Shown here: one piece after another, positions 35,081 through 43,088 of the stretch
Position numbering within the stretch: the first letter of the stretch is position 1
Layout: every line of letters starts with the position of its first letter
DNA from: Alistipes sp.
Lineage (GTDB): Bacteria > Bacillota > Clostridia > Oscillospirales > Ruminococcaceae
DNA length: 64,000 bases
Assembly: GCA_023667265.1 (NCBI GenBank)
Contig: JAMPAJ010000001.1
Span: 58,059 to 122,058, forward strand
Direction: 5' to 3'
The notes under the pieces: generated by a model
What the model was told of the DNA's origin: nothing
Seen by the model: only the letters and a program-made list of their open reading frames with translations
Databases searched by the model: none
Position numbers and translations under genes: made by a program

Positions 35081-35110
35081 GGCTGTTGCAAATCAATAAT
35101 TGCAGCAGCC
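35081..35110 (-). terminator. Terminator of the SCIFF maturase gene
   Basis: GGCTGTTGCAA / TTGCAGCAGCC forms an 11-bp stem (one wobble) around an 8-base loop. Read on the minus strand it is followed by TGATTTGTTTTTG. Confidence 0.75.
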
Positions 35111-35128
35111 CGATAATTTTATATTAAC

Positions 35129-36499
35129 TTATTCTCCCTGTTCCCCGAAGGTCCGGACAGCCTTCATCATTATGGCACATTCCAGACGCTTCTTTTCAAG
35201 CTCGCAGGAGATCTTATGAGCGGAGCGAACATCGCCCATATACTGGTAATTATTGGCGTTGCAGCCGCCGCTGCAGTAGAACTTAGCCCAGCACTTGCGG
35301 CACTCCGGCTTCGAGTAAACGTGGCAGTTTGCGAAATCAGCCTTCATTTCCTCGTTAAAGGTGCCGTCGTCAATATTGCCCATTTTGTACTCTTCCATGC
35401 CAACAAACTGGTGACAGGGGTAAATATCTCCGTCGGGAGTAATGGCAACGTAGTCGTTTCCGCAGCCGCAGCCACGAAGCCTCTTGATAGCGCAGGGTCC
35501 CTGATCCAGGTCAAGCATGAAGTGGAAGAAATTGAATTTTCCGCCCTTTTTCTCGTTGTCCAGGATTCGCTGTGCAAGCACCTCGTACTCCTTGAACACC
35601 GCCGGAAGATTTCCCATAGTAAGGGCATATTCGTCGCCGTCGCCGACGACGGGTTCAATTGATATCTGGTCGAATCCGGCTTCATACAGGGCGAAAACGT
35701 CATTTGAGAAGTCCAGGTTCTTATTGGTAAACGTGCCGCGGACGTAGTATTCCTTGTCGCCTCTTCCCTCAACAAGCTTTTTATACTTTGGAAGGATCAT
35801 ATCGTAGCAGCCCTGACCGTTGGGCAATACCCGGAAATAATCGTTGACAGATTTTCTTCCGTCGATAGATAGGACAACGTTGGACATCTCGCGGTTGATG
35901 AACTCGATTTTTTCGTCGTCCAGGAGAAGTCCGTTTGTTGTGATAGTAAAGCGGAATTTTTTGTTGTAGTCAGCCTCTCTCGAACGGGCGTACTCGACGA
36001 TCTGCTTTACCACCCTGAAATTCATCAGCGGCTCACCGCCGAAGAAGTCAAGCTCCAGATTGGGTCTGTCCCCGGAATTTTCCAGGAGGAAGTCTATGGC
36101 GTGCTTGCCTGTCTCGAAGGACATGAGCTTACGTCCCTGACCAAAATCGCCTGTCGAGGCAAAGCAGTACTTGCATCTCAGCTGGCAGTCGTGAGCGATA
36201 TTGAGGCACATTGCCTTGACCGGAGACGCCACGGAATATTTGGCATATTTCTCATAGTCGTCCTCGGAGAAAAGAATTTTGTCGTTATAAAGCTCCACGA
36301 TCTCCTGATAGCAGGACTCGATCTCCTCAGCCGGATATACCTTTGAAAGCTTTTCCATGACCTTATCCGGGCACTTGTCTTCAAAAGGCGGCTCAACATT
36401 ATCCAGCAGATCATATGTCAGCTCGTCCACAATATGAACGCCGCCGCTGTTTACGTCAAGCACAATATTAAAGCCGTTCAATTTATACTTATGTATCAT
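35129..36499 (-). CDS. SCIFF peptide radical SAM maturase (thioether-forming, SPASM type)
   Basis: This enzyme installs thioether crosslinks between Cys thiols and backbone carbons of the SCIFF precursor encoded just upstream. The radical-SAM cluster is Cys105-x3-Cys109-x2-Cys112 (CQLRCKYCFAS). The N-terminal region (about 1-90) resembles a peptide-recognition domain. GGEPLMNF follows, and the C-terminal SPASM domain (about 330-445) holds many cysteines (GCGCGNDY, DGDIYPCHQF, CRKCWAKFYCSGGC). The length of 456 residues matches SCIFF maturases such as CteB. It is separated from the precursor by a hairpin with a T-run, suggesting that the enzyme is made in lower amount than the peptide. Confidence 0.95.
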   Translation of the reverse strand: MIHKYKLNGFNIVLDVNSGGVHIVDELTYDLLDNVEPPFEDKCPDKVMEKLSKVYPAEEIESCYQEIVELYNDKILFSEDDYEKYAKYSVASPVKAMCLNIAHDCQLRCKYCFASTGDFGQGRKLMSFETGKHAIDFLLENSGDRPNLELDFFGGEPLMNFRVVKQIVEYARSREADYNKKFRFTITTNGLLLDDEKIEFINREMSNVVLSIDGRKSVNDYFRVLPNGQGCYDMILPKYKKLVEGRGDKEYYVRGTFTNKNLDFSNDVFALYEAGFDQISIEPVVGDGDEYALTMGNLPAVFKEYEVLAQRILDNEKKGGKFNFFHFMLDLDQGPCAIKRLRGCGCGNDYVAITPDGDIYPCHQFVGMEEYKMGNIDDGTFNEEMKADFANCHVYSKPECRKCWAKFYCSGGCNANNYQYMGDVRSAHKISCELEKKRLECAIMMKAVRTFGEQGE

Positions 36500-36512
36500 A
36501 CAATCACCCTCT

Positions 36513-36541
36513 AAAAAAACCAGGGCAGCCGAAAACTGCCC
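36513..36541 (-). terminator. Attenuator-like hairpin between SCIFF peptide and maturase
   Basis: On the minus strand, GGGCAG-TTTTCGG-CTGCCC is followed by TGGTTTTTTT. It lies between the peptide stop and the maturase start and should stop most but not all transcripts. Confidence 0.7.
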
Positions 36542-36571
36542 CTTTGAATAAATTGTTCTGTTTAAACAGTC

Positions 36572-36709
36572 TTATCTCTCGCACTTCTGGTTAGCAACAG
36601 TGCAGGATGTCTTACAAGCTGACTGGCATGAAGCCTGGCACTTGCCGCAGCCGCCCTTCTTAGCGGACTCCTTGAGATTAGCCTTGTTAAGTGTCTGAAT
36701 GTGTTTCAT
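36572..36709 (-). CDS. SCIFF (six cysteines in forty-five residues) precursor peptide
   Basis: The ATG at 36709 and the stop at 36572-36574 give exactly 45 residues: MKHIQTLNKANLKESAKKGG, then a core with cysteines at 21, 24, 28, 32, 36 and 43, ending NQKCER. This is the SCIFF family of ribosomally made, post-translationally modified peptides found across Clostridia, whose function is still unclear. AGGAGG lies 8 bases upstream and a strong minus-strand promoter precedes it. The adjacent maturase confirms the call. No protease or exporter gene is adjacent. Confidence 0.95.
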   Translation of the reverse strand: MKHIQTLNKANLKESAKKGGCGKCQASCQSACKTSCTVANQKCER

Positions 36710-36762
36710 AATATAAACCTCCTCAAAATTTTCAGAAAAATAATGATAATTCGATTAACACA

Positions 36763-36791
36763 ATTATATCACAATTCCGGAAATATTTCAA
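36763..36791 (-). promoter_or_regulatory. Promoter of the SCIFF operon
   Basis: On the minus strand TTGAAA (36791-36786), a 17-base spacer and TATAAT (36768-36763) give a near-consensus promoter about 54 bases before the peptide start. Confidence 0.8.
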
Positions 36792-36911
36792 TAGTTTTTT
36801 TCCGCATTCGGAAAAATATACGTTTTGCATAATTTGAAAGACAAAAAAATGTTGATAATCGACAGCATTGAATTAAATTATCAGGATATATGAAACGTAT
36901 ATGATATGCTT

Positions 36912-38840
36912 TTATTCCTCCTCCAGCTCGATTAGCTTCTCGAAGTTATCGTCGATCTTCTGCTTCAGTGCGTCGATCTCGCTGCATTTTGCAGTCATTG
37001 TCTCGTAGTCGGTATAGATCTCTTCTCTGCCGATTTCTTCGGTCAGTGCGTCGATCTGAGCCTGAAATTCGTCGATCTCCTTTTCAAGCCGCCGCATCTC
37101 GTTTTTCCGTGCGGCGTCGGCGCTTCGCTGCTGTTTGCTGCGGTACGCCTTGGTCTGCTTTTCCTTGGCAGCTTCTGCGGCTTTAGCCTGTTTTTCGGCA
37201 TCGGCAGCGCGCTTTTCCGCCGCCTGCTCGTCGCGGAGGATGTCGAGATACTTTTCAAATCCGCAGTTGTGCTCCCGGTAGCCGCCGGCAGTAAGCTCAA
37301 TAAGCCTGTCGGCGATACGGCTGAGCAGATAGCGGTCATGGCTTACGAAGATAACGGTTCCGGTATACTCCTCCAGAGCCGTTTCAATAGCCTCTTTCGA
37401 GCTGAGATCAAGGTGATTCGTAGGCTCGTCGAGGATAAGTACGTTTCCGTGCTCCTGCATCATAATGGCAAAGCAGAGCTTGGCGCGCTCGCCTCCGCTT
37501 ATAACGCCGGTTTCCTTGAACACATTTTCGCCGACGAATCTGACCTGCGCAAGGAGATTGCGGACTTCCAGATCCGACAGCGAGGGATAGCGGCTGTGGA
37601 GCTCCTCCATGACTGTCAGCTCGCGGTTCAGATTGGTGCTCTCCTGCTCGAAATAGGATATTTTAACGTTGGTATTCCACCGCACGCTTCCTGCGTGCGG
37701 GATAAGTCCCTGTATCATTTTCAGAAGCGTTGATTTTCCGATTCCGTTATCTCCGATAATGCCCACTTTTTCGCCCCGGCGAACCTCAAAGCTTATGTTG
37801 TCCGCAAGAGTTTTGCGGTCTGCGCCGTCGCCTACGGAAATATCCGCATTTCTGACCTTCAGAACCTCCAGCGGCGGCTCTATGGCGTAGGTGAAATTGA
37901 TCTTAGCGTGCCGTTCGTCGTGAAAGGGCTTTTCTATCCTGTCCATTTTTTCAAGCTGACGTCTCCGGCTCTGCGCCATTTTCGTTGTGGACGCGCGAAC
38001 GAGATTTCTTGCAACATAGTCCTCAAGCTTGGCGATTTCCTTTTGCTGCTGCTCATATTCGCGCTGTCTGCGGAGATCGTTGTCCTCGCGCTGGCGGATA
38101 AATGCGGAATAGTTGCCCTTGTACCGGGTCAGAGTGCCGCGCTCGATCTCGCATATGGAGGTACAAAGCCTGTCAAGAAAGTATCTGTCGTGGCTGACGA
38201 TGAGAACTGCGCCGCGGTAGCTGCGGAGGTAGTCCTCAAGCCACATTATGGTCTTGAAGTCGAGGTGATTGGTGGGCTCGTCAAGGATAAGCATATTCGG
38301 CTCTTCAAGCAGCAGCTTGGAGATGCAAAGACGCGTCTTTTCGCCGCCGCTGAATCCGGAAACCTGTCGGCTTAGCTGTTCTCCGGAGAAGCCCATACCG
38401 TTGAGAATGGTGCGTATTTTTACATCGGTATTGTAGCCGTCGTTTGCCTCTACCCAGGAAGAGAGCTGCTGGTATTCGTCGGCGGAGGAGCTGTCTCCTG
38501 CTTCGATCTCCAGCTCGATCTCACGAAGCCGCTCGATCGCCCGATGGATAGGCTCGAAAACCTTCTGCATCTCGTCCATGACGGTGCTTTCGGAATCAAG
38601 ACCGCCCATCTGCTCCAGATAGCCCACTGAGGTTTTTGCGGCAAATGAAATAATGCCGTCTTTTTCCGTTGCGCGGTCAGGCTCGACAGAACCGGTGAGA
38701 ATTTTCAGCAGGGTGGATTTTCCGCAGCCGTTATTGCCAACAAGACCTATCTTGTCAGTCTCGTCGATAACAAGGGAAACGTTGTCCAGGAGGATGTTCC
38801 CGTTGTAGATCTTTGTTATATTGTTCAAACTCGCAAGCAT
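36912..38840 (-). CDS. ABC-F family ATPase (ribosome-associated)
   Basis: The frame is open from 38912, but ATG at 38840 with GAGGAG 7-8 bases before it gives the normal start MLASLNNITKIYNGN, leaving 642 residues. Two ATPase domains are present: Walker A GNNGCGKS with signature SGGEKTR and ILDEPTNHLD, then GDNGIGKS with SGGERAK and a second ILDEPTNHLD. A linker between them contains LVRASTTKMAQSRRRQLEKM. A long C-terminal coiled coil follows (about 560-642). There are no membrane segments, so this is an ABC-F protein acting on ribosomes. Antibiotic protection versus a housekeeping role cannot be told from sequence; it lies 4 bases after rodA. Confidence 0.92.
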   Translation of the reverse strand: MLASLNNITKIYNGNILLDNVSLVIDETDKIGLVGNNGCGKSTLLKILTGSVEPDRATEKDGIISFAAKTSVGYLEQMGGLDSESTVMDEMQKVFEPIHRAIERLREIELEIEAGDSSSADEYQQLSSWVEANDGYNTDVKIRTILNGMGFSGEQLSRQVSGFSGGEKTRLCISKLLLEEPNMLILDEPTNHLDFKTIMWLEDYLRSYRGAVLIVSHDRYFLDRLCTSICEIERGTLTRYKGNYSAFIRQREDNDLRRQREYEQQQKEIAKLEDYVARNLVRASTTKMAQSRRRQLEKMDRIEKPFHDERHAKINFTYAIEPPLEVLKVRNADISVGDGADRKTLADNISFEVRRGEKVGIIGDNGIGKSTLLKMIQGLIPHAGSVRWNTNVKISYFEQESTNLNRELTVMEELHSRYPSLSDLEVRNLLAQVRFVGENVFKETGVISGGERAKLCFAIMMQEHGNVLILDEPTNHLDLSSKEAIETALEEYTGTVIFVSHDRYLLSRIADRLIELTAGGYREHNCGFEKYLDILRDEQAAEKRAADAEKQAKAAEAAKEKQTKAYRSKQQRSADAARKNEMRRLEKEIDEFQAQIDALTEEIGREEIYTDYETMTAKCSEIDALKQKIDDNFEKLIELEEE

Positions 38841-38844
38841 ATTT

Positions 38845-40005
38845 TTACTCCTCATCCTCGTCGTAGAAAACATTGTAATTCTTTCCGCGGTGGGCATAGG
38901 TGCTGAGGACAAGTCCGATTATCACGTACATACTTACCATTGCCGTTCCGCCGCCGCTTATGAAGGGAAGAGGAACACCGATAACCGGAGCCGCTTTAAG
39001 CACCATGCCGATGTTCATAAGGCAGTGAGTGAAAAGCATACCGAATGCGCCCATACATATGAAGCGTCCGAGACGATCCCGGGCAATACGGCTGTCAGCG
39101 AAAACCTTCAGACAGATGTACGCCAGGACTATCATTACGCCGATCGTTCCCACGAAGCCGAAAACCTGTCCCACATGGGCGAAAATAAAGTCGTTGTGAA
39201 GCTCGGGAACATAGATGTATTCCTTGGAATCCGCGAAAAGACCCTTTCCGAAAACTCCGCCGGACTGCAATGCACGTATGCCCAGATCCTGCTGATATTC
39301 GATGTTTTCCGGGTCTGTGCCGGGGTGGAAGAGTATGAGTATTCGCTCCTTGTGGAAGCTGCTGAGGAAGTTGAACCACATGACAGCCACGACTCCGGCG
39401 ATAAGAAAAGGAGCCGCCGCGAGATATTTCCAGGAAATGTTTGATGAAACAAGCATAAAGCCGAAGATCGCCGCAAAGACGATAGCCGTTCCGTAGTCGC
39501 CCTGTAAGGTAACTATGCCTATCGGAATTGCGCCGTGAATAAGCAGAAGCAGCATATGGAGCGGCTTGTTCATATCCTCCTCGTCACGGGAGAGGTGATA
39601 GCCGAAGGTGAGAATGAAGGCTATTTTCATTATTTCCGAGGGCTGTAGGCTGACTCCGAAAAGCCTGATCCAGCCGCGGTCGTCTGCGCCCTCGCGCTGA
39701 TAGCCCAGCGATGTAAAGGTAAGAGCGACGAAGCCAAGCGCGATGGGGACGAAAATAAACCAGAGCTTCACAAGCCGCCGATAGTCGATATGTGAGATAA
39801 CAACGGCTGCGGCAAGCCCCATGAGCATGGATACAAGCTGGGTTTTCCAGTAGCTGTCGCCTACGCCCTCCACTTCGCTTACGCCGCTGGAGGCAATGGA
39901 GTAGATAAGCAGCGTTCCGATAACCGCGCACAGCGTTACGGCGAAGAGCAGCCCGAAATCAAGGCTGTGCTTGTTTTTTTGGATTTTGCTGAATACGGAT
40001 TTCAT
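38845..40005 (-). CDS. rodA: SEDS-family peptidoglycan glycosyltransferase RodA
   Basis: This 386-residue polytopic protein has about ten membrane helices. SEDS signatures include LQPSEIMKIAFILTFGYHLS and, near the end, PVIGVPLPFISGGGTAM. FGKGLFADSKEYIYVPELHNDFIFAHVGQ contains the extracellular loop with the catalytic-type aspartate. RodA polymerises glycan strands during elongation with a class B PBP. FtsW is the alternative, but the NDFIFAHVGQ loop and short tails favour RodA. It lies in a minus-strand operon with yifB and the ABC-F gene. Confidence 0.9.
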   Translation of the reverse strand: MKSVFSKIQKNKHSLDFGLLFAVTLCAVIGTLLIYSIASSGVSEVEGVGDSYWKTQLVSMLMGLAAAVVISHIDYRRLVKLWFIFVPIALGFVALTFTSLGYQREGADDRGWIRLFGVSLQPSEIMKIAFILTFGYHLSRDEEDMNKPLHMLLLLIHGAIPIGIVTLQGDYGTAIVFAAIFGFMLVSSNISWKYLAAAPFLIAGVVAVMWFNFLSSFHKERILILFHPGTDPENIEYQQDLGIRALQSGGVFGKGLFADSKEYIYVPELHNDFIFAHVGQVFGFVGTIGVMIVLAYICLKVFADSRIARDRLGRFICMGAFGMLFTHCLMNIGMVLKAAPVIGVPLPFISGGGTAMVSMYVIIGLVLSTYAHRGKNYNVFYDEDEE

Positions 40006-40028
40006 TGAGAGTCCTTTCTTTTTTGTAT

Positions 40029-41549
40029 CTATTTTAACGTTCTGTCAAGACTGCGGTACTGTGCGGCTGCGGAAATGTGCTTTCTCTTTATGGTTTCCGA
40101 GCCGTCCAGATCGGCTATGGTACGGGAGACTTTTACAATTCTTGTGTAGGCGCGTCCGGAAAAATCGAGAGCCTTGAATACCCTGTCCAGAGCTGCCTTT
40201 GCGTCGTCGTCAAGAGGGCAGAGCTCCTGTAGCTTGTTGTCGGAAATAAGTGCGTTGCAGGTAATGTTCGTGCCCTTGAAGCGTTCCCTCTGCATTTCTC
40301 TTGCGGCAATGACGCGCTTTCTTATTTCCGCGGAGGTCTCCTGGGGCGCAGTGGAGGAAAGGTCGCTGAACTCTACCGGAGCAGCCTCGATATGGAGGTC
40401 GAAGCGGTCGAGAAGAGGGCCGGAGATGTGGGACTGATATGACGTAACTCTTCCGGGAGAGCAGGTGCATTTTCTCGTAGGATGACCGTAATATCCGCAG
40501 GGACATGGGTTCATAGCGGCTATGAGCATAAATGTACAGGGATATGTCACTGTTCCGGCGGCACGGGAGATCGTCACCTGCCTGTCCTCTATGGGCTGGC
40601 GGAGAATTTCCAGGGTGCGCTTGTCAAATTCGGCAATTTCGTCCAGGAAAAGCAGTCCGTTGTGAGCAAGGGATACCTCTCCGGGGCGAGGGATAGTTCC
40701 GCCGCCTGCGAGACCTGCCGAGGAAATGGTGTGGTGGGGCGAGCGGAAGGGACGTTTTGTTATTATGGGATTTTCAGGAGACAGAAGTCCGGCGACGGAG
40801 TGTATCTTTGTGGTCTCCAGAGCCTCCTCGAAGGAAAGGGGAGGCAGGATAGTGGGCATACGCTTTGCGAGCATACTTTTTCCGCTTCCGGGAGAACCGA
40901 TGAGCAGGGCGTTGTGACCTCCTGCGGCGGCTATTTCCAGAGCTTTTTTTGCAAACTGCTGACCCTTTACATCGGCAAAGTCCAGCACCTCGTTATAATC
41001 CGCCTCCGGAGGAATGAACTGCTCGCAGGGCGTAAGAAGCCGTTCGCCGCGGAAATGCTCTATCAGCTCGCTGCCATTTTTCACTGCATATATCTCCACT
41101 CCGGCAATGACCGACGCCTCCAGAGCGTTGTCTGCCGGGACGAAAACCTTTTTTATTCCTGTTTCACGGGCAAGAATGACCATAGGAAGAACGCCGGTGA
41201 TGCCGCGGACATCGCCGTTCAGTGACATTTCGCCGATAAACGCGCAGCCGTCGGTTTCGCGGCTTATCAGGCGCATCGCCTTTAGTATTGCCATAAAGAT
41301 ACCCATATCATGGGCTGAACCGCTTTTCTTGGTGTCAGCCGGGGCGAGGTTTATCATAACTGCCGCCACCGGAAAGCTTATATCGCAGGCACGGAGAGCG
41401 GCGCGTATCCTGTCGCGGCTTTCCTTTACCACGGTGTCGGGGAGACCGACAATGTCGAACTGGGGCTGACCGCGGCTTATGTCGATTTCCACGTCCACGG
41501 GAAACGCGTTAAGTCCGAACAGACCGAGACTTGAAATTTTTGCAAACAT
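40029..41549 (-). CDS. YifB/ComM-like magnesium-chelatase family AAA+ ATPase
   Basis: The 506-residue protein shows an N-terminal ChlI-like fold (DIVGLPDTVVKESRDRIRAAL), Walker A GSPGSGKSMLAKRMP near residue 220, Walker B FLDEIAEF, and a cysteine-containing insert (NPCPCGYYGHPTRKCTCSP) typical of the family. ComM homologues are hexameric helicases that help branch migration during natural transformation; no other competence gene is seen here. The ATG lies 3 bases after the stop of the membrane-protein gene. Confidence 0.92.
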   Translation of the reverse strand: MFAKISSLGLFGLNAFPVDVEIDISRGQPQFDIVGLPDTVVKESRDRIRAALRACDISFPVAAVMINLAPADTKKSGSAHDMGIFMAILKAMRLISRETDGCAFIGEMSLNGDVRGITGVLPMVILARETGIKKVFVPADNALEASVIAGVEIYAVKNGSELIEHFRGERLLTPCEQFIPPEADYNEVLDFADVKGQQFAKKALEIAAAGGHNALLIGSPGSGKSMLAKRMPTILPPLSFEEALETTKIHSVAGLLSPENPIITKRPFRSPHHTISSAGLAGGGTIPRPGEVSLAHNGLLFLDEIAEFDKRTLEILRQPIEDRQVTISRAAGTVTYPCTFMLIAAMNPCPCGYYGHPTRKCTCSPGRVTSYQSHISGPLLDRFDLHIEAAPVEFSDLSSTAPQETSAEIRKRVIAAREMQRERFKGTNITCNALISDNKLQELCPLDDDAKAALDRVFKALDFSGRAYTRIVKVSRTIADLDGSETIKRKHISAAAQYRSLDRTLK

Positions 41550-41552
41550 AAT

Positions 41553-42479
41553 TTACTCCTGTTGTTGTTTTTTCTTCTCCTCTTCCAGCCGCTGGAAATA
41601 GAGGGGCTTTATTGACGGAAGCTCGTAATCGTCGTCAAACAGCGACGTAGACGTTTCCAGTATACTTTTGTCGAATTTCATAACGGGCTTTTCATCAGGC
41701 GGATTCAGCTCCGGAGCTTTCTCCGGTTCAGGCATGGCTTTCGGCGCGATCTCCGACTCAGGGTAGATTTCCGGCGCAGTCTCCGGAGAAGGCTCATGTA
41801 TCGGCTCAGGCTTTCCCGCAGGTGAAAAAAGGTCGTTCATTGCCGCAGATCCATTCTTAACGTCCGGAAAAATACAGCAGTCCGCAGCGGAGGAAAGCTC
41901 CTGCATAGCCGAGGCGTCCGGAGCGCTTTTTCTCAATATTCCAGGATTGCGGATATCCTCGTATCTCGATCTGTAATCGGGATTTTTCGTCTGTTCCGTG
42001 TAGATCTCGCTGAAAAAGGGGTAGCCCTCGGTGATCTCAAGTTGACGCTGGTCTGCGAAGTCAAAAAAAACACGCGATGACACGATAAATCCCACGACCC
42101 CGATAAGCAGCGGTATCATGCTTGTCGGCGTTCTCTCGCTGCCGTGCAGTACGGAAACGGAAAGAGCGGCGTAGATGAAAAATACCGGAATACCGTATGC
42201 CTTGCTGCGGAAGAAATTCATAACGGCAAGAAGCACGGTGAGTATTATCTCCAGCCAGCTTACTGCGAGAAACGCCATATATGAGTCGCCGCTCACGACG
42301 GAAGCTATGGAGGTGAAAAAGCCCATCGGCACGCCGAGAAGCGTGCATACAAGCATGACCGCGCCCGATGCAGAGGAAAATGCCAGTATTTTCACAGCCG
42401 AATTTTCTATCTGCTTTTTTCGCATTGCGCAATATGGGTAATGTCCGTGACCGGGCTGATCCATAAGTTTTTTATTCAT
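41553..42479 (-). CDS. Unknown membrane protein with long proline/glutamate-rich cytoplasmic tail
   Basis: The frame extends upstream to 42626, but those codons come from palindromic element C. ATG at 42479 with GGAG about 7 bases upstream gives MNKKLMDQPGHGHYPYC as start and 308 residues. Three or four hydrophobic segments lie in the N-terminal 150 residues (LAFSSASGAVMLVCTLLG; IILTVLLAVMNFF; IPLLIGVVGFIVSS), followed by a Pro/Glu-rich tail with repeated PEP-type units and a final KSILETSTSLFDDDYELPS. The start HGHYPYCAMRKKQIEN has a His/Cys-rich patch that might bind metal. I do not recognise the family. It heads the operon with yifB, rodA and the ABC-F gene. Confidence 0.65.
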   Translation of the reverse strand: MNKKLMDQPGHGHYPYCAMRKKQIENSAVKILAFSSASGAVMLVCTLLGVPMGFFTSIASVVSGDSYMAFLAVSWLEIILTVLLAVMNFFRSKAYGIPVFFIYAALSVSVLHGSERTPTSMIPLLIGVVGFIVSSRVFFDFADQRQLEITEGYPFFSEIYTEQTKNPDYRSRYEDIRNPGILRKSAPDASAMQELSSAADCCIFPDVKNGSAAMNDLFSPAGKPEPIHEPSPETAPEIYPESEIAPKAMPEPEKAPELNPPDEKPVMKFDKSILETSTSLFDDDYELPSIKPLYFQRLEEEKKKQQQE

Positions 42480-42515
42480 GTTATTCTCCGTAGCGTTAGT
42501 GCGGTTTGTCTTCTG

Positions 42516-42679
42516 AGAACCTGTATTCATAGGATAAGCCGCACGTATTTTCGGCAAATTTTGCCGATTGCTGCGTTGAAAATCCTTGCCATACATCAAG
42601 TATGCCTGCGGATTTTTGCCTTGCACTCGGCAAAATTATGCTCGAAAATCCGCACATCTTCCCTATGAATACAGGTTCT
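42516..42679. repeat. Palindromic MITE-like element C (164 bp)
   Basis: Perfect 18-bp terminal inverted repeats (AGAACCTGTATTCATAGG at 42516-42533, reverse complement at 42662-42679) flank a core that is itself partly palindromic (GCACGTATTTTCGGCAAATT on the left against AATTATGCTCGAAAATCCGC on the right). It contains GCTGCGTTG (42570-42578), CCTTGCCATAC (42584-42594) and GCCTGCGG. It lies in the 609-base gap between the membrane-protein gene (minus) and rpoB (plus). The rest of that gap, 42680-43088, is AT-rich and holds the rpoB promoter and leader. Confidence 0.85.
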
Positions 42680-42875
42680 GAAAAAATATCTCCATTATAG
42701 TATACCACTTTTTCCGGAAATTGTAAAGTCGGTGCGAATAATTATTTCACGCAGAAAAAATTTTTCTGCCGCAAAAGAAAAAATCGGCAATTTGCCGATA
42801 ATAACAAAAAAATCCGGATCGCAAAGCAAAAATCCGGCGAAGTCTCCAATTTTTAGAAAATGTTTCAGCAACCGC

Positions 42876-42904
42876 TTGACAAGCTGATGAAAAAGTATTA
42901 TAAT
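42876..42904 (+). promoter_or_regulatory. Consensus promoter upstream of rpoB
   Basis: TTGACA (42876-42881), 17-base spacer, TATAAT (42899-42904): a perfect consensus. The transcript would have a leader of about 180 bases with a CCCGTGAGC/GCTTCACGG-type hairpin at about 43045-43065 before the AAAGGAGG ribosome site. Confidence 0.85.
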
Positions 42905-43088
42905 AGGATAATGTATCAGTATGTGCAAGTATCGTTATTCCGCAAGATATTATATCATAAAACCTATGCTCTTGTCAATAGCTTTACGAAAATTTCTCGA
43001 AAAATATGAAAATTTTCACTTTGGTACGTCAAACGCAAAATTCCCGTGAGCAGACCGCTTCACGGAAAAATAAAAGGAGGTTCCGCCT

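Noticed and set aside
36912-38840. Antibiotic-resistance ABC-F call
   Set aside because: Motifs identify ABC-F only. The rodA-yifB neighbours suggest a chromosomal housekeeping member, and no resistance-specific feature is visible.
42480-42626. N-terminal extension of the unknown membrane protein
   Set aside because: These codons are element C sequence; a good ribosome site precedes ATG 42479.
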